Position numbers and translations under genes: made by a program. The notes below the pieces were generated by a model. The model searched no databases. It was given only the letters and a program-made list of their open reading frames with translations, and had not been told where the DNA came from. This document shows positions 1 through 8,327 of a stretch of DNA of 35,865 bases, in pieces. This stretch comes from Archaeoglobi archaeon (GTDB taxonomy: Archaea; Halobacteriota; Archaeoglobi; Archaeoglobales; Archaeoglobaceae), in assembly GCA_029259335.1 (NCBI GenBank), contig JAPDIY010000003.1, forward strand, positions 64,725-100,589. The letters run 5' to 3'. The first letter of the stretch is position 1. Every line of letters starts with the position of its first letter.

Positions 1-169
1 TTACGTCAGCAGCTTCAAGAGATCCCTGAACTGTGTCGTGATCTGTTATGGATACGACATCAATCTTTTTTGAAATTGCAGCATTTAGAAGAGTCTTAAC
101 GCTATCCCTGCCATCACTGATGGAAGAGTGGGCATGCAGTTCAGCTCTAAGCACATTTCGACTTGACAT
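1..169 (-). CDS. PHP-domain metal-dependent phosphoesterase, N-terminal part (runs off window)
   Basis: The minus strand reads from an ATG at 169 through the window edge without a stop, giving about 56 residues beginning [16 protein letters not shown]. The HAHSSISDG stretch followed about 30 residues later by ITDHDT are the first two metal-binding motifs of the PHP superfamily (polymerase and histidinol phosphatase type phosphoesterases), which coordinate two or three metal ions and hydrolyse phosphoesters. In small archaeal PHP proteins this motif lies at the extreme N-terminus, as here, so the start is convincing. The true substrate cannot be read from this fragment; stand-alone PHP proteins include 3',5'-nucleotide bisphosphate phosphatases and tRNA or RNA related enzymes. 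The gene is divergent from the UPF0282 gene at 203 with only 33 bases between the starts. It is too short for the ORF track because it is cut. Confidence 0.75.
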   Translation of the reverse strand, partial: MSSRNVLRAELHAHSSISDGRDSVKTLLNAAISKKIDVVSITDHDTVQGSLEAADV

Positions 170-202
170 CAAGTTTTTTATTATTTCCGTCAAACTTTAG
201 AT

Positions 203-1069
203 ATGGAAGTGAAGCCGATAGCCTTCGACTCAATGGGTGTCAGGAGTATGGCCACCTTTGTCAAAACCTCTGATGTGGCAATTTTCATTGATCCCGGTGT
301 CAGTCTTGCTCCAAAGAGGTACAGGCTGCCCCCACATGAAATTGAGATCGCAAGGATGAACGAAAAATGGTCAGAGATCAAAAAATACGTGTCCGAGAGC
401 GATGTTGCGATAGTAACACATTACCACTACGATCACCACGATCCAAACGAAGTGGAGATTTTTGAGAGTAAAAAACTTCTTTTGAAACACCCGAAGGATA
501 GAATAAACAGGAGTCAGATGGGGAGAGCAGCATATTTTCTGGAGCAGCTTGAAAAGGTGAATGTCGAGATAGACTACTGCGACGGAAAAAGCTACTCCTT
601 TGGCAATACTGCTGTTGAGGTATCAAATCCCGTTTTTCATGGCGCTGACAGCAGACTCGGTTATGTTGTCGAAGTTTATATTGACGATGGAAAGGGGAGT
701 TTGCTGTTCTCATCAGATGTTGAGGGGCCGAACCATAAGGAACAGCTTGAGTTTATGCTCGAAAAAAACGCTGAAACTGTTATCATTGACGGTCCAATGA
801 CCTACATGCTTGGATACAGATTCTCTCAGAAATCATTTCAGAGCAGCATAGAAAATCTCAAGAAATTGATTGAAAAAACGGATGTGAAGAATCTAATTCT
901 CGACCACCACCTCACGAGGGACTTGAAGTGGAGAGACAAGATGTCTGAGGTGTTCGAGTTCGGGAAGCAGATGGGTGTAAAGGTTCAGTCTGCAGCAGAG
1001 TTTGCAGGGGTCGAAGAGGAATTGCTCGAAGCGAGAAGAGCTGAGCTATACAAGAAATATAAAAATTAG
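203..1069 (+). CDS. UPF0282-family metallo-beta-lactamase-fold hydrolase
   Basis: This 288-residue protein carries [10 protein letters not shown] at about residues 71-80, the HxHxDH metal site of the metallo-beta-lactamase fold, with later conserved pieces such as [16 protein letters not shown] and ILDHHLTRD that fit the remaining metal ligands. The overall sequence matches what I know of the archaeal UPF0282 family, whose substrate is unknown; members of the fold are usually hydrolases of phosphoesters, nucleic acids or thioesters. It is cytoplasmic, with no signal or membrane segment. The start is ATG 203, with an A/T-rich TTTTTTATTATTT box about 25 bases upstream and no Shine-Dalgarno, so a leaderless message is likely. 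Its stop codon overlaps the stop of the convergent dsrJ gene by a few bases. Family assignment is firm; function is not. Confidence 0.85.
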   Translation: MEVKPIAFDSMGVRSMATFVKTSDVAIFIDPGVSLAPKRYRLPPHEIEIARMNEKWSEIKKYVSESDVAIVTHYHYDHHDPNEVEIFESKKLLLKHPKDRINRSQMGRAAYFLEQLEKVNVEIDYCDGKSYSFGNTAVEVSNPVFHGADSRLGYVVEVYIDDGKGSLLFSSDVEGPNHKEQLEFMLEKNAETVIIDGPMTYMLGYRFSQKSFQSSIENLKKLIEKTDVKNLILDHHLTRDLKWRDKMSEVFEFGKQMGVKVQSAAEFAGVEEELLEARRAELYKKYKN

Positions 1070-1494
1070 GAGAAATACTTGCTCAGACCGTCAATTCCTT
1101 CGTAGTGTGGCTTCTCTATATCAGGTGTGTAGTGACAGTCCCAGCACTCAGGATGGATTCCAATGTAGTCGTGGCACTGGTCACAAAACTCTTTCTTGTC
1201 CGTATGGCAGCTCCAGCAATCGTTAATTGTAATGTAAAACTCTTTACCGGTTGTGAAACTGTGGTAGATTTTACCGCCTTCGGCGGCACTCCTTATACCC
1301 TGCGTCCTCCACTGCTGAAGCAGGAGCATGTGATTAGATGCCATCCATTTTGCATCCTCAACGCACTCTCCTGCAGGTTTCTTCAGCTCAGGCTCGTATC
1401 CAAAGCTGCCTGCCATTGCATTGTACCAGTAGGGGGTGAAAAAGCCGATAAGAAAGACCAAGATGAGGGGAATCACGTACCGCTTGTGATACAT
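1066..1494 (-). CDS. dsrJ: DsrJ-like triheme c-type cytochrome
   Basis: The protein (about 142 residues) has one hydrophobic N-terminal segment ([13 protein letters not shown]), which anchors it in the membrane or acts as an uncleaved signal, followed by three CxxCH haem motifs close together near the C-terminus: CWSCH, CDQCH and CWDCH. Three haems, this size and the last position in the operon are diagnostic of DsrJ, the extracytoplasmic cytochrome c subunit of the DsrMKJOP (Hme) complex of sulfate and sulfite reducers. The track starts at a GTG (1503), but GGAGGTG lies six bases before the ATG at 1494, which I take as the start; it then lies just after the dsrK stop. The gene is the fifth of the dsrO-P-M-K-J operon and ends tail to tail with the UPF0282 gene. 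Confidence 0.93.
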   Translation of the reverse strand: MYHKRYVIPLILVFLIGFFTPYWYNAMAGSFGYEPELKKPAGECVEDAKWMASNHMLLLQQWRTQGIRSAAEGGKIYHSFTTGKEFYITINDCWSCHTDKKEFCDQCHDYIGIHPECWDCHYTPDIEKPHYEGIDGLSKYFS

Positions 1495-1495
1495 C

Positions 1496-3169
1496 TTACT
1501 CACCTCCGCTTCCTTCCCTTATAGGATCGCCTCTTAGATCGTACTGCCTGTCCTCTGGCTTCTCTCCGAAAGCTGTAAGTACCAACGCATTTCCGACCAT
1601 CTCCATTGGCCCTCCTACTTCAATCGGTATCTTCCAGTACTCAAGAGCTGTCGGGAACTGTGCTTTGTCAATGGCACATGGTGTCAGCAGAATGTTAACA
1701 CCGTACTTCTTGAATACGTGCCTTGCAGCCATCATTCTCGGCATAACTCCGCGCATTCTCAGATCCATAATCTCATCTGCAAGCATACCTCCACCAGCAC
1801 CGCAACAGTAGGTTTTCTCTCTGATCGTGTGCTCAGGCATCTCGTAGAACTTATTCATGACATTCCGCAAGACGTATCTCGGCTCCTCGATCAGACCCAT
1901 TCCTCTCGCTACATTGCATGGGTCATGGTAGGTTGCAACCCAGTGATCATTTCTGCTTTTGTCAATCTCAATCTTCTTGTGCTCGATCAGAGCAGCAACG
2001 AACTCGAGGATGTGAATCCACCCATGCTCTCCTGAAGCATAGCTGTCGAACCTTATACCCCTAAGTCCCTCGGCAATCTCTCCGAGATCTGGGTCCTCCC
2101 AGAACCTCTTCCACTCTTCGTGCTTGGGCGGTAAGTTCATCGTGTTGATGAACTGATGCTTGTCTCTCCACATGTGCCCGCACTCTCCACCAATGATGAA
2201 GCTAACTCCCAATCTCTCAGCCTCCTTGTAGATCTTCGAGTTCAGAAGCTGCGCAGCCTCGTAGCTGTGGAATGTGCCGAAGTTGCCACCTTCACTTGCA
2301 TATGTTGACCATGTAATTGTTATACCGTACTTCTCCTCAAGCTCGTTGAAGAGCAGGAGGTAGCCGAGCATCACAAACCAGTGTGGTGTGGCAAAGTAAT
2401 CTGCCGAAGGAGCAACGAAAAGCACATCCGCGCCTTTCTTGTTAATGTAGGTATGCAGATCAAAGCCTGTGATGTCCTTCAGCTCCTCAAGACCCTGTTG
2501 TATGGCACCAGCCATACCCCCAGGGAGCAGACCAAGGTGATTACCCGTTCTCGCTGATGCTTCTATTGATATTGTCGAAAATCTCTGGTTCAGTCCGATT
2601 CTGCTCAGCATCCTTCTCAGCCACCAGACTATCTCAGCAGTGTCTATACCGTAGGGGCAGAAGAGGCTGCATCTTCTGCAGAGGGAACACTGATATGCGT
2701 AGTAGTAAAGTTCCCTGATAACGTCTTCTGTAAGTTCTCTTGCTCCTGCAAGCTCTCCGAAGATTTTTCCAGCCGGTGTGAAGTAACGGCGGTAGATTGA
2801 TCTTATGAGTTCAGCTCTGGCAACAGGCATGTTTTTCGGATCGCCAGTCCCTATGTAGTAATGGCATTTATCCGCACAGGCTCCGCATCTAACGCAGATG
2901 TCCATGAACAGCTTGAATGCCCTGTTCTTCTCCAGCGTTTCCTTCATCGCGTCGAGAAATATTTCTTTCCAGTTATCGGGAAGCTTTAAGTCATCGAGGC
3001 TTCTTTCAACATCTCCAAACGGCATTTTGAAGAACTCAGAGTCAACTTGCTTTGGAAGTGAAAGGTAACTGACCCTCCCTTCTTCAAATTTTTTCACGGG
3101 CTTCAGCATCTCTTTCCAGCTTGGGAACCTCTGTCTGATTTCTATTTTTTCAGGGGCTTCTTCCATCAT
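1496..3169 (-). CDS. dsrK: DsrK/HmeD, HdrD-like iron-sulfur catalytic subunit
   Basis: This 557-residue protein is a cytoplasmic-side HdrD-like subunit. Two ferredoxin-type [4Fe-4S] motifs are visible: CVRCGACADKCHYY with a conserved MPVAR region at about 91-120, and CSLCRRCSLFCPYG at about 160-175. The C-terminal half holds a CCG-type domain (HDPCNVARG, then YCCGAGGGML), the ligands of the special [4Fe-4S] centre that handles thiol/disulfide chemistry in heterodisulfide reductase. In sulfate reducers the DsrMK module oxidises menaquinol and is thought to reduce the DsrC trisulfide or an equivalent in the cytoplasm. The gene follows dsrM with six bases between stop and start; two adjacent ATGs (3169 and 3166) follow a GAGGTGAT box, and either could be used. 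It overlaps nothing else on its strand and clearly belongs to the dsr/hme operon. Confidence 0.95.
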   Translation of the reverse strand: MMEEAPEKIEIRQRFPSWKEMLKPVKKFEEGRVSYLSLPKQVDSEFFKMPFGDVERSLDDLKLPDNWKEIFLDAMKETLEKNRAFKLFMDICVRCGACADKCHYYIGTGDPKNMPVARAELIRSIYRRYFTPAGKIFGELAGARELTEDVIRELYYYAYQCSLCRRCSLFCPYGIDTAEIVWWLRRMLSRIGLNQRFSTISIEASARTGNHLGLLPGGMAGAIQQGLEELKDITGFDLHTYINKKGADVLFVAPSADYFATPHWFVMLGYLLLFNELEEKYGITITWSTYASEGGNFGTFHSYEAAQLLNSKIYKEAERLGVSFIIGGECGHMWRDKHQFINTMNLPPKHEEWKRFWEDPDLGEIAEGLRGIRFDSYASGEHGWIHILEFVAALIEHKKIEIDKSRNDHWVATYHDPCNVARGMGLIEEPRYVLRNVMNKFYEMPEHTIREKTYCCGAGGGMLADEIMDLRMRGVMPRMMAARHVFKKYGVNILLTPCAIDKAQFPTALEYWKIPIEVGGPMEMVGNALVLTAFGEKPEDRQYDLRGDPIREGSGGE

Positions 3170-3175
3170 ATCACC

Positions 3176-4177
3176 TCACAATTCCTCAGGAACTATCATA
3201 TAATCGCCCTCAGCAATCTCATCAAGCTGATCTCTGTACATTTCATAGTATGTGTCCCAGTCGAGCTTCTTTGACTTGAATGTTCTGCCCGCGACCGTAA
3301 TACCCTTGGTGAAAATCGGAGCAGTTGGCTCTGGATCCCATGGATTCACATGCCTCCTCGCTCTGTTGTCATTGGGCATGTTCCTTGTCGGTGTGAAGAA
3401 AACACCGCCTGCATGCATTAGCTTGCTGAATGGGAAGTAGGCAAGCAGGAAGCATGCAAGAAGAAAATGCACGTAGAAGATCGGTTCTATTTGATCTGCG
3501 ATGGCTGCAGCCTTGCTAATATTGAAGATCATCAGGTTTGCAAGCAACTCTTTAACGAGCTCTAAGTTAGCCTTAAAGAAGTATCTTATCAAGTTTCCGC
3601 TTATCGTTATTGCGAGAAGTAGTATGAGGGCAAAGTGATCGCTCGGCAGACTGAGCGTTCTTTCCCTCGAAAGAAATATTCTCCTGAACCACAGCAGGAA
3701 GAGAGCAGCAACTATCGCCAAGCCCGAAATGTAGACCTGTGGTATGAAGACGCCTTTGAATGCCTCTATGTCGCTTAGCATCTCTACAAAGCTCGGAACT
3801 GGCTGAAGGAAGAATCTTGAGTGTCTTATAAGTACAAGGAGGAGCGAGTAGTGGAAGAGTATTCCGAAAAGCCAAAGCCAGCGAGCATCCTTCTGTGAAA
3901 CCCTGTCAAGGTAGTAGCGCGTATTTTTCAGCAGGCTGCGGAAGAAAAATATTTCAAGCAGCATTCTTCCGGCAGTCTCCCACCATGTATAGGGAGAGTC
4001 GAACCTGTCATATATTGTTCTCTTGATGAAGGGGAGGGACTTTTGCTGTCCACCGGTAGTGGGTATTTTTAAAGGAACGGCACTGTTTGCCCAGTTGACG
4101 ATTCTGTAGATTACTCCAAGTACAAATATTGCAACTGCTATGTACGGAACTATGACGCCAAATAAAATGCCAATCAT
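3176..4177 (-). CDS. dsrM: DsrM/HmeC, membrane cytochrome b (NarI-like)
   Basis: A 333-residue integral membrane protein with an N-terminal helix (GILFGVIVPYIAVAIFVLGVIY) and at least four further helices containing histidines suited to haem b ligation (FHYSLLLVLIRHSRF; HFLLACFLLAYFPFSKLMHAGG). This layout is that of the nitrate reductase gamma subunit family and of DsrM, which takes electrons from menaquinol and passes them through two haems b to DsrK. The C-terminal tail is soluble and charged, as in other DsrM proteins that dock DsrK. It is the third gene of the operon; its start overlaps the dsrP stop by four bases and dsrK follows after six bases, so the three are translationally linked. 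Confidence 0.93.
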   Translation of the reverse strand: MIGILFGVIVPYIAVAIFVLGVIYRIVNWANSAVPLKIPTTGGQQKSLPFIKRTIYDRFDSPYTWWETAGRMLLEIFFFRSLLKNTRYYLDRVSQKDARWLWLFGILFHYSLLLVLIRHSRFFLQPVPSFVEMLSDIEAFKGVFIPQVYISGLAIVAALFLLWFRRIFLSRERTLSLPSDHFALILLLAITISGNLIRYFFKANLELVKELLANLMIFNISKAAAIADQIEPIFYVHFLLACFLLAYFPFSKLMHAGGVFFTPTRNMPNDNRARRHVNPWDPEPTAPIFTKGITVAGRTFKSKKLDWDTYYEMYRDQLDEIAEGDYMIVPEEL

Positions 4178-5379
4178 TCCTTGACCACCTCCACATCTAC
4201 ATCCTCCTCGACTGCCCTTTCGGGAATCAGTGCGAATATCCTAACTCCCACTACGTATATCAGGTAAACCATTGCAATCAAGCCTATGATTTGGGCCCAC
4301 TCGATGATGGTTGGGGTGTAAGAGACTATGTAGCCTTCCAACGTGTGCAGAGATTCAAGCTCGTAGCCCGGCAGATATTCCTCTGGAAATACCTGTCCCG
4401 GAACGATTAGGTAAAATCTCTCAGCGAAGACCAAGGCTGCATGCATAATTCCTGCAAGACTTATCCATTTCAGATTGTAGCCAGTTTTCGGATTCAGAAC
4501 GATAATAATCGGGATCGCTATACCGAACACTATAAGCAACCAGAAGCTCCAGAAGATTGAGGCACCTGGATTCAGGAAGACAAACTGAACAGCCTCATGC
4601 AACGCCGGGATATACCCTTTCTCAAGCCCTTCTACTGCAAGGAAGTAGCCAAGAATCATCATGAGACCAGCAAAGATTAGGGCAAGACCTCTGATCAGAG
4701 ACGGATCAAGCTCCCTTTTCGTGAACCTGAATGTGAAGTATAGATTTGCGAGCAACAGTCCAAGACCTGATGTTATTGCACATACGATGAACATCGGAGG
4801 AGTTAATGCAGAATGATAAAGCTCTTTGGAATAAACAAAGCTGTAGATTGCTCCAGTACCGCTGTGGACCAAGACGGCCCAAAAGACGGCAAGACCAGCC
4901 ATGAATCTCGTCGCTCTGTCCATCTCCTCAAACTGAACGAGCAGGTAAATTGAACAGATTACGAAGTAGCTTGAATACAAGAAGGCGTTCCACGAGAAGA
5001 TTGACGTGAGATTGAAGTATCTCACAGCGTTCATGAAGTGGTAGAGTTTACCAATATCAAGAGCGATACTGAGAATCGCAGCTATAATCCAAGCAGCAGC
5101 CATGTATGCAGCTATTCTGCTGAAGACCTTGTACTTCTTTATGTTGAAGACGCCTGCGAGTGCAGAAACGATAAGTGAACCTGCACTGAGACCTATGAAG
5201 TATGGGATTCCTGCGTTTACTATACCCCATGGAACGCGGTTGCTAAGTCCATTAAGCCCAGCAATCTGGTGATCAAGAACGTAAGCGTAAAAACCCGCTG
5301 CGGTAACTATCGCCAAAATTACGACGAGAGCGAAGTACGGTAAGGAGTCGCCATTAATTTTCTTGAACTCAACCGCCAC
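4174..5379 (-). CDS. dsrP: DsrP/HmeB, NrfD-family membrane subunit
   Basis: A strongly hydrophobic protein of about 401 residues with roughly ten predicted helices, of the NrfD/PsrC polysulfide-reductase membrane family. In Dsr complexes this subunit lacks cofactors, binds menaquinone on the outer side and pairs with the ferredoxin-like DsrO. The order O then P in the operon supports that pairing. The track begins at TTG 5394, but GGAGGTGA sits five bases before a GTG at 5379, and that start places the gene one base after the dsrO stop, so I prefer 5379 (MAVEFKKINGD). The C-terminus ends in an acidic tail. The next gene, dsrM, overlaps its stop by four bases. Confidence 0.92.
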   Translation of the reverse strand: MAVEFKKINGDSLPYFALVVILAIVTAAGFYAYVLDHQIAGLNGLSNRVPWGIVNAGIPYFIGLSAGSLIVSALAGVFNIKKYKVFSRIAAYMAAAWIIAAILSIALDIGKLYHFMNAVRYFNLTSIFSWNAFLYSSYFVICSIYLLVQFEEMDRATRFMAGLAVFWAVLVHSGTGAIYSFVYSKELYHSALTPPMFIVCAITSGLGLLLANLYFTFRFTKRELDPSLIRGLALIFAGLMMILGYFLAVEGLEKGYIPALHEAVQFVFLNPGASIFWSFWLLIVFGIAIPIIIVLNPKTGYNLKWISLAGIMHAALVFAERFYLIVPGQVFPEEYLPGYELESLHTLEGYIVSYTPTIIEWAQIIGLIAMVYLIYVVGVRIFALIPERAVEEDVDVEVVKE

Positions 5380-5380
5380 G

Positions 5381-6190
5381 CTACTCACCTCCAAGTTTCA
5401 GATAAAATACATGCGGATCCGTTCCGAGATTTGCCCTCAACTGCACTGCGAGATTATCTCTGAGTATCTGCGATACTTTGCTATTCGGATCTTTTATGTT
5501 ACCAAAAGTCAAGGCTCCTTTTCCGTACAGATGACAGGCTTCAACACAAGCAGGTACCGGTTCCTTCCCTTCAGCCACAGCCTTATCAACTCTGTGGGCG
5601 CAGAACGTACATTTCTCAACAACTCCTTCTGCCCTCATTGGGACTTCTGGATTTACCTCTTTCAGTCCTTCCATCGGATCGCGGAAGTTGAAACTCCTTG
5701 CACCATACGGACAGGCAATCATGCAGTATCTGCAACCGATGCAGCGATGTATATCAACCACCACGATTCCGTCGGGTCTCTGGAAGCTCGCTTGCGTAAG
5801 ACACACCTGTACGCATGGTGGATGTTCGCAGTGATTGCAGAGCAGAGGAATGTAGAACTCTTCTGGATTTACGCTGGGTTTATTCAGCTTCAACTTTGCA
5901 ATTCTCATCCACTGTGGATCAATCCTCTTATCTTCGAATTCGGGAACGTTGTTCTCCCTGTCACAAGCAACAACGCACGGTGGTTTTACCTCAGGATTTC
6001 CAGTCTTGGCTACTAGCTCCTTCACGCACTCAGTGCACTTTGAAACATCTACCGCCATTGCCCATCTCCTTTTTGCTCTGACCTCTTCGGCAGTTTCTAC
6101 GAATTGTGTTTTTGCGGATATTTGAGCTGGTAAAATGGCTCCCGCTGCAACTGCTCCAGTTAGTATCAGAAATTTACGTCTCGACATCAT
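5381..6190 (-). CDS. dsrO: DsrO/HmeA, Tat-exported ferredoxin-like subunit
   Basis: The N-terminus SRRKFLILTGAVAAGAILPAQISA is a twin-arginine signal peptide, so this 269-residue iron-sulfur protein should be exported folded to the outer face of the membrane. Four cysteine groups typical of the DMSO-reductase-type electron-transfer subunit follow: CTECVKE with PCVVACD, CNHCEHPPCVQVC, CIGCRYCMIACPYG, and CTFCAHRVD with PACVEAC, together enough for four [4Fe-4S] clusters. This is DsrO (HmeA), which links the outer haems of DsrJ to the quinone-binding DsrP. It is the first gene of the operon. GGAGG lies seven bases before ATG 6190, and a TTAATATA box is present about 75 bases upstream. Confidence 0.94.
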   Translation of the reverse strand: MMSRRKFLILTGAVAAGAILPAQISAKTQFVETAEEVRAKRRWAMAVDVSKCTECVKELVAKTGNPEVKPPCVVACDRENNVPEFEDKRIDPQWMRIAKLKLNKPSVNPEEFYIPLLCNHCEHPPCVQVCLTQASFQRPDGIVVVDIHRCIGCRYCMIACPYGARSFNFRDPMEGLKEVNPEVPMRAEGVVEKCTFCAHRVDKAVAEGKEPVPACVEACHLYGKGALTFGNIKDPNSKVSQILRDNLAVQLRANLGTDPHVFYLKLGGE

Positions 6191-6261
6191 GTTTATTCCT
6201 CCAGATTGAGTGTTTCATTTTGGTAGATATCTCTCTAATTTCCCGATGAGGAGTATATTGG

Positions 6262-6275
6262 GCTTATATTAACCT
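6262..6275 (-). promoter_or_regulatory. TATA-box promoter of the dsrOPMKJ operon
   Basis: Read on the minus strand, AAAAGGTTAATATAAGC resembles an archaeal TATA element preceded by a purine-rich BRE-like stretch. It would place the transcript start about 45-50 bases before the dsrO ATG, leaving room for the clear GGAGG ribosome binding site. This is motif recognition only. Confidence 0.5.
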
Positions 6276-6365
6276 TTTGTTTTTTAACTGGCATCTTCAA
6301 ACTTCTTTACAGAGAGAATTCCATCATTATGATAATTATAAGATTTTCATTTATTTATAGGAAAA

Positions 6366-6377
6366 AAGTTTAAATAC
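6366..6377 (+). promoter_or_regulatory. TATA-box promoter of the 31-aa membrane peptide gene
   Basis: AAAGTTTAAATAC is a strong match to the archaeal TATA box. A start about 25 bases downstream (near 6398) would leave a short leader containing the AGGTGA ribosome binding site at 6398-6403 before ATG 6410. It is divergent from the dsr operon promoter. Confidence 0.55.
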
Positions 6378-6409
6378 AATGCGAACATGGTAATGGTAGG
6401 TGAAAGATT

Positions 6410-6505
6410 ATGCCAGAGGCTAAACCAGTGATTGAAATAATAGATGTTATAATCCTATCAGTTGGAGTTTTGGCTCTCTTACTTCTTCAGTTACAATTCT
6501 CCTAA
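6410..6505 (+). CDS. 31-aa single-helix membrane peptide (not in ORF track)
   Basis: A short reading frame, MPEAKPVIEIIDVIILSVGV..., ends LLQLQFS at the TAA at 6503. It has a soluble, slightly acidic N-terminus of about 10 residues and one hydrophobic helix of about 18-20 residues ending close to the C-terminus. Three signals support it as a real gene: a good TATA box at 6369, the ribosome binding site AGGTGA six bases before the ATG, and a position in a 360-base gap with no other gene. I do not recognise a family. Its place head to head with the Dsr/Hme operon suggests, but does not prove, a role as a small subunit or assembly factor of a membrane complex. It could instead be a stand-alone membrane peptide. 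Confidence 0.6.
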   Translation: MPEAKPVIEIIDVIILSVGVLALLLLQLQFS

Positions 6506-6527
6506 AGAGCTTTATAATATAAAGAAT

Positions 6528-6553
6528 AATATAAAGAAAAATTAAGAAAAAAT
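6528..6553 (-). terminator. T-tract terminator after etfA
   Basis: Immediately beyond the etfA stop the minus strand reads TTTTTTCTTAATTTTTCTTTA, a pair of oligo-T runs typical of archaeal termination. It would end the thiolase-to-etfA transcript. Confidence 0.5.
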
Positions 6554-7510
6554 TTAAGCTCCTTTTAGCTCCTTCAACTTCTCAATCAGTTCTGGAACGA
6601 CATCAAAGAGATCTGCAACAACTCCGTAGTGTGCTACTCCGAATATCGGAGCTTCTGGATCCTTGTTTACAGCAATGATGAGTTCGCTATCCTTCATACC
6701 CATGACATGTTGGAATGCTCCGCTGATACCCAAAGCCAAGTATAGCTTGGGTTTTACGACCTTTCCTGAAATACCGACCTGCCTGTCCTTTGGCAACCAT
6801 CCGTTGTCAATTACAGGCCTGCTCCCAGCCACCACTCCTCCAAGGAGGTCTGCAAGTTCCTGAGCGAGCTCAATGTTGGATTCGTCCTCGATACCTCTAC
6901 CGACAGACACTATTATGTCAGCCTGAGCGATATCAACCTCTCCAACTTCAGGCTCTATGTAGCTGATGAACTTCCTCCTTGACTCTTTGGACGGTTTAAT
7001 CCCAGCATCAACGATCTCTCCACCAATCTCAGCCCCCTCCTTGAACACACCCTGTCTGATTGTCAGCACACACGGGGTTGATTTGAGCTTCATATCAACC
7101 ATGAGCTTGCCCTGCATGAGGTATCTGGATACCTTCACTCCACCGCTGACATCCACACCAACAACATCCGTTGCGATTGGGGCATTCAATTTTGCGGCGA
7201 GATATGGCGCAAATTCTCCACCCTGAGCGGTATTTCCTATGAGAATCATGTCTGGTTTCTCTCTTTCGATCAGCTGCATCAAAACGTCAACGTAGAGGTC
7301 GGGAGTGTAATTCTCAAGGCTGTCGTCCTCTATTTTCCATACCTTGTCGGCATACTTTGCAAGCTCTTCGGCATACTTACCGACATCTTTTCCAATCACA
7401 ACAGCCTCACTGCTACCATCCCCTTTAACCTGATTTGCAAGGTTGAGAAGCTCGATGCTCAGCGGATTAAGCTCGTCAAACCTGTATTCAGCAACGCAGA
7501 ACACCTTCAT
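6554..7510 (-). CDS. etfA: Electron transfer flavoprotein, alpha subunit
   Basis: This 318-residue protein has the usual N-terminal ETF domain with ILIGNTAQGGEFAPYLAAKL and the C-terminal FAD-binding domain with VVAGSRPVIDNGWLPKDRQVGISGK, LYLALGISGAFQH and IIAVNKDPEAPIF, the established ETF-alpha signature. With EtfB it forms a soluble heterodimer that accepts electrons from acyl-CoA dehydrogenases. It is the last gene of the beta-oxidation operon, overlapping the etfB stop by one base. No acyl-CoA dehydrogenase lies in this operon, so the donor must be encoded elsewhere; whether the acceptor is a quinone oxidoreductase or a bifurcating partner cannot be told from this gene. Length and motifs are complete. 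Confidence 0.96.
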   Translation of the reverse strand: MKVFCVAEYRFDELNPLSIELLNLANQVKGDGSSEAVVIGKDVGKYAEELAKYADKVWKIEDDSLENYTPDLYVDVLMQLIEREKPDMILIGNTAQGGEFAPYLAAKLNAPIATDVVGVDVSGGVKVSRYLMQGKLMVDMKLKSTPCVLTIRQGVFKEGAEIGGEIVDAGIKPSKESRRKFISYIEPEVGEVDIAQADIIVSVGRGIEDESNIELAQELADLLGGVVAGSRPVIDNGWLPKDRQVGISGKVVKPKLYLALGISGAFQHVMGMKDSELIIAVNKDPEAPIFGVAHYGVVADLFDVVPELIEKLKELKGA

Positions 7511-8253
7511 TATATCAACCCCCTCTCCTTTAGGATCTCAATAAGCTTCTCAGCTATCTGCGATGGATCGCCCTCAATCATCTCAGCCTTCTTGACTGGT
7601 GGCAGATACATCTTTTCGATCTCAAGCGTTGATATGCTCGGAGAGATGCTGACTTCCTTCATTTCCTTTGACTTTGCTCTCTTGATACCCATGATTGACA
7701 CGTATCTCGGCTCGTTGATACCGCTCTGGACAGTAATGACGCATGGAGTTGGAAGTTCAACCTCTTCGAGATATCCGCCTTCCAGTTCTCTCTTTGCAAT
7801 CACCTTTCCGTCCTCAACATTCAGTTCAGCTACTGCAGTTGCGATCGGAAGATCAAGCATTGCAGCGAGCAGAACGCCAACCTGAGCGTTGTTCAAGTCC
7901 TGACTCATCAAACCTGCCAATATCATGTCAAACTCTTCATCCTTAATTGCTTCCTTTATAACCTCTGCAGTCTGGTAGGCATCAAAAGAAGTATCTACAG
8001 GTATCTTTATTGCTCTATCTGCTCCCATTGCAAGGCATTTCCTCAGAGTGTCGTCACAGTTAGTTCCAACACCAACTACAACAACTTCTCCACCCTTGTC
8101 CTCCTTTATTCTTATCGCCTCCTCTACCGCATATCTGTCCCAGTCGTTTATATCGTAAACAAGACCACTCGTGTTGACACTTTTACCATCGCTTGCAACA
8201 CTAATCTCCGATTCTGGGTCGGGGGCATGTTTCGCAAGCACTATTACTTTCAT
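7510..8253 (-). CDS. etfB: Electron transfer flavoprotein, beta subunit
   Basis: A 247-residue ETF-beta protein: N-terminal MKVIVLAKHAPDPES, the nucleotide-binding part VVGVGTNCDDTLRKCLAMGADRAIKI, and GLMSQDLNNAQVGVLLAAML followed by VELPTPCVITVQSGINEPRY, all standard for the family. It binds the second nucleotide (AMP, or FAD in bifurcating types) and pairs with EtfA, encoded next with a one-base overlap. The start ATG 8253 has GGAGGTGG four bases upstream. A 74-base A/T-rich gap separates it from the upstream dehydrogenase/hydratase gene and may hold an extra promoter (TTTTTAAAAATG), so the etf pair may also be made separately. Confidence 0.95.
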   Translation of the reverse strand: MKVIVLAKHAPDPESEISVASDGKSVNTSGLVYDINDWDRYAVEEAIRIKEDKGGEVVVVGVGTNCDDTLRKCLAMGADRAIKIPVDTSFDAYQTAEVIKEAIKDEEFDMILAGLMSQDLNNAQVGVLLAAMLDLPIATAVAELNVEDGKVIAKRELEGGYLEEVELPTPCVITVQSGINEPRYVSIMGIKRAKSKEMKEVSISPSISTLEIEKMYLPPVKKAEMIEGDPSQIAEKLIEILKERGLI

Positions 8254-8327
8254 TCGACCACCTCCAGCCCATCATGACAATACCTGAATAAAAAATTTCC
8301 CATTTTTAAAAATTTGAAGGGGAAATT

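Noticed and set aside
378-713. 111-aa minus-strand ORF inside the UPF0282 gene
   Set aside because: Antisense shadow of a well-supported gene, with no promoter and low-complexity arginine/serine-rich sequence.
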